From contig NC_087071.1 of NCBI RefSeq assembly GCF_963678635.1, positions 46,303,095-46,353,888 on the forward strand: a stretch of 50,794 nt of DNA, read 5' to 3'. A model generated the notes under the pieces. That model saw only the letters and a list, made by a program, of their open reading frames with translations, was not told the DNA's origin and made no database searches. The translations under genes and the position numbers were made by a program. Source of the DNA: Symsagittifera roscoffensis. Taxonomy: Eukaryota; Xenacoelomorpha; Acoela; Convolutidae. Within the stretch, counting starts at the first letter, position 1. Each line of letters starts with the position of its first letter. Below are positions 45,351 through 50,794 of this stretch, one piece after another.

Positions 45351-47156
45351 TTAGTCGTCGGGGAAAAAACCGTGGGGGAAAATGTCGTGAATTAGTTCTG
45401 AAGTTGTTAGTAGTTTAGCTAAGATGCGGATGATATTTTTAGTCTGAAGCAGTGGCCAAAGCAATTGAAGTGCCTTAATGGTGGTTAGTTCTTCAGTGCC
45501 AACTGCAAACTCATAAGGTGTGTTTTGGATTAGATTATATAATTTGTGATTGAATTTAGTGTTGTGGATGAATTCTAAAATTGGGATTTCTATAGGTTGT
45601 ACAAACTCGTGCGGGATAAGGAAGGGTCGGGATTCTTCGGCGTTGAAGGTCTTGGTGATGGGACAGAAGATGTACATTTGGGTTATGGGGTCATAATTAC
45701 GAAGAATACCATGGAGGTTAGTGTCTTTAATACAATATGTGAAATTTAGGAAAAATGGTGAAGTGTATTTGGAATTAATGAATTGAAAACGATGGTGTGG
45801 TTGTCTAGAGGGTGTGTGTAGGTCAAAGTGATTTTGGATGAAGCGATAATAACTATATGTGTGGGTTTGTTTAGTGCGCAACATAATATCGTGTGAGCAG
45901 TGCAGATCTCTTTCGTGTGGTGCAAGAAAATGAAAGGTTAGTGAAAATATTTGGAAGCGTTCTTTAAAACTTTCGTATGCTTGTGTGTCTGTTAGTGCTT
46001 CTGAAATAATGTGATCAAACTTTCGGTCGAAGATGTTTAGTGTAAATATATATGGTGTCTTGATGAAAAATTTCTCGGTAATTTGTGGATTAGCGAAGCG
46101 ATCGTCGTCTAAGAATTGATCTTGGTTAGCTCTGATGATGTTGTGATCATAGTATTCGAGTGTATATTCGTTAGCTCTAGGTGCAGTGTGTGTTTTTAGT
46201 GATTTTTTATATCCAACGTAAGTAAATTGTCTAGCTGTTAGTGGTGTAGTGAGTCGATATAGCATGTCCGTATTTCGCTCTATATCGATGTGAATGTTAG
46301 ATAAGGGTAAGCAAAGAGGGTTAGTGAAATGATAATATGAGGTCCAAGAGAGAGTGGGCATTAAAACGTATTCATCTACAAAGTTGCGTGTTTCGTTAGT
46401 GTCATGGGGGGTGTTTAAGGTGTATTGTGGGAATGAGGGTAAGGTGATGGCTAAAAATTCTTTTGTGTTAGTGTGCTTGGGGTGGTTGATGTATTCACGG
46501 GCTGTTCCTGGTTTTGCTGGGAAAGGATGGTTGGGGAACTTTCTTTTAAAAGTGCGGTAGGCTCTATTAGTGTTGAGTGAAGATTCAGTTGATGTGGATG
46601 ATGGTGCTAATGATTCAGTATAATTTGAAGAGGGTGTAGGGGTAGGGGGATTGGATGAATTTATAGTGGAGGAGATTTGGTTTATGGTTGGGGTATTAAG
46701 GTGGTAGGGTTGTTGTTGGAGGGTAATAAAATTATCTAGCTCTGGGGAGATTCGGGGGGTGTCTGGTGAATGAGATGATTGGTCAGAATGAAGTGAGGAG
46801 TAGGTTGGGGTAACTTGGGAAGCATAAGAGGGTGTGGAAGTGATTGGGTCAGGGTTATTGGATAATATGGGTTGAAAAGGGGGTTGAGAAAAATTAGAAG
46901 AATTATGAAAATGATTTGATGGGGATGGTTCTGAGTCGGCAAATTCATCGGGGGTTTCAATATTCGGGTTATTGAGTTGTGAGATGGAATATAAAACTGA
47001 GATGTGTGAATTAGTGTCGGAATTCATGCCTGATGTTACATTACTAGATGGAAAATCGGGTGGCGGAAAAGCAAAAAGTGGTATTATTGGGATTGGAGAG
47101 GTAAGATTGGTTGGGTGGGAATTTGATCGGTGTAGTGATCCAAGTTGGCGGCTCAT
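45351..47156 (-). CDS. Orphan 601-residue protein downstream of the envelope-like ORF
   Basis: ATG at 47156 overlaps the TGA of the upstream ORF (ATGA). Residues 1-about 230 are Pro, Ser, Thr and Asn-rich and disordered. Residues about 230-601 look folded, with many Phe, Tyr and His, and include TPLTARQFTYVGYKKS, ANPQITEKFFIKTPYIF and a Leu-rich C-terminal helix region (TTIKALQLLWPLLQ). I see no signal peptide, membrane segment, zinc site or catalytic motif, so it should act in cytosol or nucleus. I recognise no family. Being joined to an envelope-like ORF suggests an accessory or structural protein of the same element. Sense-strand composition is A/C-rich like its neighbour. The start could also be reached by splicing. 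The frame is intact, and a 3' copy lies at 35198-36261. Confidence 0.65.
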   Translation of the reverse strand: MSRQLGSLHRSNSHPTNLTSPIPIIPLFAFPPPDFPSSNVTSGMNSDTNSHISVLYSISQLNNPNIETPDEFADSEPSPSNHFHNSSNFSQPPFQPILSNNPDPITSTPSYASQVTPTYSSLHSDQSSHSPDTPRISPELDNFITLQQQPYHLNTPTINQISSTINSSNPPTPTPSSNYTESLAPSSTSTESSLNTNRAYRTFKRKFPNHPFPAKPGTAREYINHPKHTNTKEFLAITLPSFPQYTLNTPHDTNETRNFVDEYVLMPTLSWTSYYHFTNPLCLPLSNIHIDIERNTDMLYRLTTPLTARQFTYVGYKKSLKTHTAPRANEYTLEYYDHNIIRANQDQFLDDDRFANPQITEKFFIKTPYIFTLNIFDRKFDHIISEALTDTQAYESFKERFQIFSLTFHFLAPHERDLHCSHDIMLRTKQTHTYSYYRFIQNHFDLHTPSRQPHHRFQFINSKYTSPFFLNFTYCIKDTNLHGILRNYDPITQMYIFCPITKTFNAEESRPFLIPHEFVQPIEIPILEFIHNTKFNHKLYNLIQNTPYEFAVGTEELTTIKALQLLWPLLQTKNIIRILAKLLTTSELIHDIFPHGFFPDD

Positions 47157-50107
47157 CGTGGGCTAAAAAAATGATTATTTTGAGACTGAAAAGCGGTGGT
47201 ATGGGGTTGTTCAATAATTTGTTCATAAGTATTATCATCTTGTGACTGGTGTGTCATTATATGCTGGATGGGACTTTGTACTGTGGTGAGTCGAAAATTT
47301 GGATTATGTGTGATGGCTAAATTTCGAAAATTTCGTGGGACTAGGGATAGTGGATGGTTATTTGGTAGGGGTGGTAATTGTGGTGCCGTTGGCGTTATGT
47401 CTACATTGTTATGTTCTTCGTCGTATGTATTTTGTCGTGTTGCTATTTTTGTGTTATATTCTTTTATTTGTGCGTCTAAAAGAATTTTGTTTATAGATGT
47501 AGAAAAGATTCCAAAAAATCCTGCAAATAGTATGCGTGCTACACTTGCTTGTCTGTTTACTTGTGTGTGTATAGCACATGTGTTGTAGATTCCTTTTAAA
47601 AGTGAGAAAAGAAATCCAATAAAGTTAAACATTGCGTATAAAATAGTCAATTTTTCTAAGATGTAGTAGGGCCATCCTAGAAAATCGAGGATCTCATTTT
47701 TGAGTGTAACAAAGCTAAAAATGTTAATTGGTGATATATCTTGGGGACGGTATTTTTCACCGTTTAGATATATATAATCTTTAATGTCTTTAAAATATCC
47801 GCTATAGTCTTGCGTGTAGATATCGGCAAATCCTGCGGTTTCTGCAAGTTTGCGTAAATTTTGGTCTATTGATTGTCTTTGTATAGTGTCCATTTGTGTT
47901 AATAATTCTTGGAATTGTTGTGTTCTAATGTGATGTTGAATATCTGATTTTGAATAGATTCCTATTGATTGTAAGTCTATATTTGGGTTTCGAGCAATAG
48001 CGCGAATGCTTTCTGGTGAAAATTTTTTGAGTGATTGCATTAATGTGGGATATGGAGTGAGAAGATAATATTTATTTTCATCAGGGTTTAGTTGTACTAC
48101 ATTGTGGCTGTTTTCTGATCCACATGGGACTGCGGTATCCCAGAAATAGGTTCTTCGTGAAAGTGTATCCACGAAATGTACTTTATTCTTATAAAAGATA
48201 GGGATTCTTTTATAACATCGTTTATCTTCAAAAACGTATAGTGGTGATACTTTTTTAGTACAAGTATAAAACCATAAGATGTTTCCTTCATAGTCTAAAA
48301 AATTTGATCTATTTCCAGATAATAAGTATCCTGCATAGGGTATTTTTAATACTGCTAGTGCAAGTGATTGTAATATTTGTGTTCGTTCTAATTCGCATAG
48401 TTGGTGTAGTGTTTCTAATTCTGAGAGTGACATTTCTTGAAAAATTCGGCTAATTGTATAATCTAGTTTCATATCTAAATGAATATCATAGTGGATATTA
48501 CCGAAATATGTAGTATTCATTAGTGATAATTCTTGTAAGCGTGTGCTTCTGGTGTCATGGGGTTTTAGATGTCCACCAGGTTGTCCGTTGCTTTTTTCAA
48601 AATTAACTGGTATATAGGATGTTCCTTCGTTTGGAGGATGACCTGTGGCATATGGGTCGATTTTTACTTTTCCAGTGGTCATGTCGAATCCTTTTTCGTA
48701 TTCAACTAATATTTCAGAGTATTGTGTTCTGTGAAGTGGATTCCTGTATTTACATGCAAGTTCTGTTTCTTGATATATTTGAAAACGTGTCAATTTGTTT
48801 TCTATATTGTCTATGTTTCTAAAATTAGAACTTAGTTTTCGTGATGGATGGACTTGTTCATAAGGAATTGATTGTATGAAATATTTTTCGTGAAATTTTA
48901 TCATACGAGCGTGTATTTTTGCTACTTGAAATGTTGTACATGTATCTTCGGGTAACCAAACAATTGTTGCTTGTGTTCTTGTTGTAGGGTCGCAATATCC
49001 TTGATCATTTTTACAAGGTAGTCGGATTCCTTGATAGATCATTGTATTATCAGATAAATCTCGTGTGAGTTGTATTTTTTCGAGTTGTATTTTCCAATCG
49101 AAAAACATTATTTCTTGGTATCCTTTATTTTTCGTGTCTGCTTTGCAGTTTGATGGGTTATTTATACCAATGTGTGGTATCCAATGTTTATCATGTAGGT
49201 CATAGGTAATATTGTGATCACGGATATCGTTGTGAATATCTTGGCGATATTGTAATCTATTAAGTGCCCAGTTATGAAGGCGGTTACTTTCTTGATGTTG
49301 TCCAAATAATGGTGGAGGTGCTGTAAATGTATTCCAATCTAGTCTTAAAGGAATATTTATTGATGATTGTTCTCGATATCTGGCGTCGAGATTATTTGGA
49401 AAATTTAAGTTAAAAGGTGGTGGTGAAATCTGGCTTATTGATGGTGTTGATGGTAGTGATAATGTTTCTGGTAGTGATGAGGATGTTGTTGTATCCGTAG
49501 AAATATCTATTGGGTCATTGACTAAATTTGGTTCACCTTGTGTAAATGAATGTGTAGTCCAATATGGAAATCGTGATGTTTGGTTTGTGGGGTTGAAAGG
49601 ATTTTCACGTATTTGCTCAGATGTTGGTGTTGAACCTAAGTAATCTGATGGTAGGCTTGAGGTGCTACGTTGTGAAAGAAGCGTAGGGGTTTCTGGTAAT
49701 ATACCAATGGGGTTTTCTGGAGTGTTTTGTGATGGGGATTGAGGTATATCAAAATGAACTCGGGGAGTTTGAAAATTTCTGTTTCGTCGAGGATGTATAA
49801 TTTGTCTATTTATTTCGACTGTATTTTGGTTTTGACTAGGATTTCTTATTCTACTTAGTTCTTGTGGTAGTGTTGGGTATAGGTTATATGTTGGTTCGCT
49901 TAGAGGTGCTTGTCGTTGAACTGGTTCTAGTGGTTCTGGTAAACGAGTGTGTCGTTCTTCAAAAGTGTATGGATTGTCTTGAAAAGAAATTCGTGTAGAT
50001 GTTTGAGGATTTTGAGTAATTGAAGGTGGTGTTTGGTTATCTTGGGATGATGTCGGTGAAGACTGACTTTGTGACTGTTGGGTAGCAATTTTTGATAGTT
50101 TTTTGAA
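47153..50107 (-). CDS. Envelope-like membrane glycoprotein ORF of an endogenous viral or retroviral-type element
   Basis: The frame is open for about 984 codons (50107-47156, stop TGA 47155-47153), but the first ATG is at 49108, giving 651 residues. The Met-less upstream 333 codons are Pro, Ser, Thr, Gln and Asn-rich with an intact frame, so the real start is probably spliced from upstream. Counting from the Met: Cys at 32, 39, 57, 119, 238, 283, 298 and 329 suggest disulfides; KRCYKRIPIFYKNKVHF, LSRRTYFWD and VPCGSEN lie at 297-333; a helical region follows at 385-425; hydrophobic segments at about 478-506 and 522-540 would anchor it in the membrane; the tail is Pro/Asn-rich. The ectodomain-helix-anchor order fits viral surface glycoproteins. 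The Cys/aromatic pattern recalls glycoproteins of chuvirus-like origin carried by some animal LTR elements, from memory only. No stop or frameshift breaks it. Confidence 0.5.
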   Translation of the reverse strand, partial: FKKLSKIATQQSQSQSSPTSSQDNQTPPSITQNPQTSTRISFQDNPYTFEERHTRLPEPLEPVQRQAPLSEPTYNLYPTLPQELSRIRNPSQNQNTVEINRQIIHPRRNRNFQTPRVHFDIPQSPSQNTPENPIGILPETPTLLSQRSTSSLPSDYLGSTPTSEQIRENPFNPTNQTSRFPYWTTHSFTQGEPNLVNDPIDISTDTTTSSSLPETLSLPSTPSISQISPPPFNLNFPNNLDARYREQSSINIPLRLDWNTFTAPPPLFGQHQESNRLHNWALNRLQYRQDIHNDIRDHNITYDLHDKHWIPHIGINNPSNCKADTKNKGYQEIMFFDWKIQLEKIQLTRDLSDNTMIYQGIRLPCKNDQGYCDPTTRTQATIVWLPEDTCTTFQVAKIHARMIKFHEKYFIQSIPYEQVHPSRKLSSNFRNIDNIENKLTRFQIYQETELACKYRNPLHRTQYSEILVEYEKGFDMTTGKVKIDPYATGHPPNEGTSYIPVNFEKSNGQPGGHLKPHDTRSTRLQELSLMNTTYFGNIHYDIHLDMKLDYTISRIFQEMSLSELETLHQLCELERTQILQSLALAVLKIPYAGYLLSGNRSNFLDYEGNILWFYTCTKKVSPLYVFEDKRCYKRIPIFYKNKVHFVDTLSRRTYFWDTAVPCGSENSHNVVQLNPDENKYYLLTPYPTLMQSLKKFSPESIRAIARNPNIDLQSIGIYSKSDIQHHIRTQQFQELLTQMDTIQRQSIDQNLRKLAETAGFADIYTQDYSGYFKDIKDYIYLNGEKYRPQDISPINIFSFVTLKNEILDFLGWPYYILEKLTILYAMFNFIGFLFSLLKGIYNTCAIHTQVNRQASVARILFAGFFGIFSTSINKILLDAQIKEYNTKIATRQNTYDEEHNNVDITPTAPQLPPLPNNHPLSLVPRNFRNLAITHNPNFRLTTVQSPIQHIMTHQSQDDNTYEQIIEQPHTTAFQSQNNHFFSPR

Positions 50108-50115
50108 TTATTAGT

Positions 50116-50304
50116 TTAGTGAGAAAATTTGTGTTTATTATAATATTCTTCCAAAAAAATAATTAGGAAAATTGTTGCTAGGGCAAATGTGATGATTGCT
50201 TTCTTTATACATTTACATATGGTCAAAATGAGGGATGATAAAAATGTTATGAAAATTACAAACAATAAAAAAATATCAGTTCTACTGAAAATTGTTCGTA
50301 TCAT
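50116..50304 (-). CDS. Small membrane ORF, 62 codons
   Basis: ATG at 50304 overlaps the stop of the preceding ORF (ATGA, 50304-50301). The peptide has two hydrophobic segments, about residues 11-29 and 36-51, with a CKCIKK turn between and a basic tail. It ends TAA at 50118-50116, and the envelope-like frame opens 8 bp further on. AT-rich DNA can give hydrophobic frames by chance, so the overlap is the main support. Function unknown. Confidence 0.35.
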   Translation of the reverse strand: MIRTIFSRTDIFLLFVIFITFLSSLILTICKCIKKAIITFALATIFLIIFLEEYYNKHKFSH

Positions 50305-50531
50305 TTAGACAAGTTGTATAAATCGTACCTGTGGATATAATCAAGGGTTTTGGAAAGTTGGAGAAATAGTTCGAATATAGTGTAGAAAATTAAAAAAATG
50401 TTACAAAAAATGATTAGGATTATTAGAAAAGATTCAAGTATATCAAAAAGAAATATTATAAAGGTTTCAAGTATTGTAAAAAAATGTTTAAAATTTATGA
50501 ATATTTGAGTAACTGATTGAGAGAAGAGCAT
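50301..50531 (-). CDS. Small membrane ORF, 76 codons
   Basis: ATG at 50531 directly follows the TAA of the frame above, and its TGA overlaps the ATG of the next ORF. Most of residues 10-58 are Phe, Ile and Leu, enough for one or two membrane spans; the last 18 residues are polar. No family is recognised. It may be a viroporin-like or leader peptide of the element, or a chance frame. Confidence 0.35.
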   Translation of the reverse strand: MLFSQSVTQIFINFKHFFTILETFIIFLFDILESFLIILIIFCNIFLIFYTIFELFLQLSKTLDYIHRYDLYNLSK

Positions 50532-50684
50532 TTAAGAAATGATCTCTTGGTCGAATATTTTTTGCTGTTTGAGGCGATTTTCTAGTGTGGTCGGATTATT
50601 TATTAGTTTTTTGACAAGTGGGTTGAGTTTTGTAAAAAAATGCTGGGGGCAATTTTCATGGTGATCGGGAGGTTGTCTTTTTCT
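50532..50684 (-). CDS. C-terminal end of an upstream ORF or exon, about 50 codons
   Basis: An open, Met-less frame bounded by TAA upstream and ending TAA at 50534-50532. The peptide is soluble, with NCPQHFFTKLNPLV and a charged helix-like end. If it belongs to the same transcript it is probably the last exon or tail of the preceding protein, perhaps polymerase. The 110 bp to the window edge show nothing else. Confidence 0.25.
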   Translation of the reverse strand, partial: RKRQPPDHHENCPQHFFTKLNPLVKKLINNPTTLENRLKQQKIFDQEIIS

Positions 50685-50794
50685 TTATTTTTGTTTGTCA
50701 AATGATCCGGGGTATGGTGAGATTTTTATACTTTAGGCTAATTAAAATGTTCATTTTGTTACTTTGTCATTTTATAGTTTTTACGTGGTTGATT

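Larger units (their letters stand above)
36263..46414. repeat. Segmental tandem duplication, unit B (10,152 bp)
   Basis: Direct repeat of 26109-36261. The right end runs without a break into the rest of the orphan ORF, while the left end is cut inside the TIR element. Units A and B thus keep opposite outer edges intact, the pattern of one simple tandem duplication. Confidence 0.95.

Overview
The window looks like AT-rich nuclear DNA of an invertebrate animal with a repeat-laden genome. It shows LTR retroelements, a TA-targeting inverted-repeat element family, worm- or arthropod-like splice signals and one intact intronless LicD/fukutin-type gene. I cannot fix the phylum. There are no bacterial operons, no convincing tRNA or rRNA genes and no CRISPR array. 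Host gene density is about one per 50 kb.

Layout. (1) 1-6.7 kb is a nest of broken elements: the end of a Ty3/gypsy-type polyprotein with polypurine tract and 3' LTR on +, a frameshifted coiled-coil pseudogene, a truncated inverted-repeat element, a broken gag-pol with 5' LTR and primer-binding site on -, and another repeat fragment. (2) 6.7-13.2 kb is AT-rich and non-coding, with hairpins, an exact 260-bp tandem duplication, a complete 0.94-kb inverted-repeat element and a TA microsatellite. (3) 13.27-14.26 kb holds the LicD-domain gene. (4) 14.3-26.8 kb carries a fold-back element, two more inverted-repeat copies, weak coding relics and a 1.47-kb element whose ends are packed with GGATTCC-centred repeats. 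(5) 26.1-46.4 kb is a direct tandem duplication of about 10.15 kb, roughly 99.9% identical. Each unit holds a decayed minus-strand gag, two diverged LTR-like blocks and part or all of an unknown ORF. (6) 45.3-50.7 kb, minus strand, is a tightly packed ORF series: short ORF, two small membrane ORFs, a long envelope-like ORF and a 601-residue orphan ORF. Two junctions are ATGA overlaps and one is TAA-ATG.

How they work together. The minus-strand ORF series behaves like the 3' part of an envelope-bearing retroelement or other integrated viral element. The neighbouring gag and LTR relics have the same orientation and similar A/C-rich sense strand. A later tandem duplication copied the 3' part of the orphan ORF, the LTR blocks, the gag relic and part of an inverted-repeat element. 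Only the distal unit kept the orphan ORF whole and joined to the envelope-like ORF. All function calls are by eye; no database search was possible.
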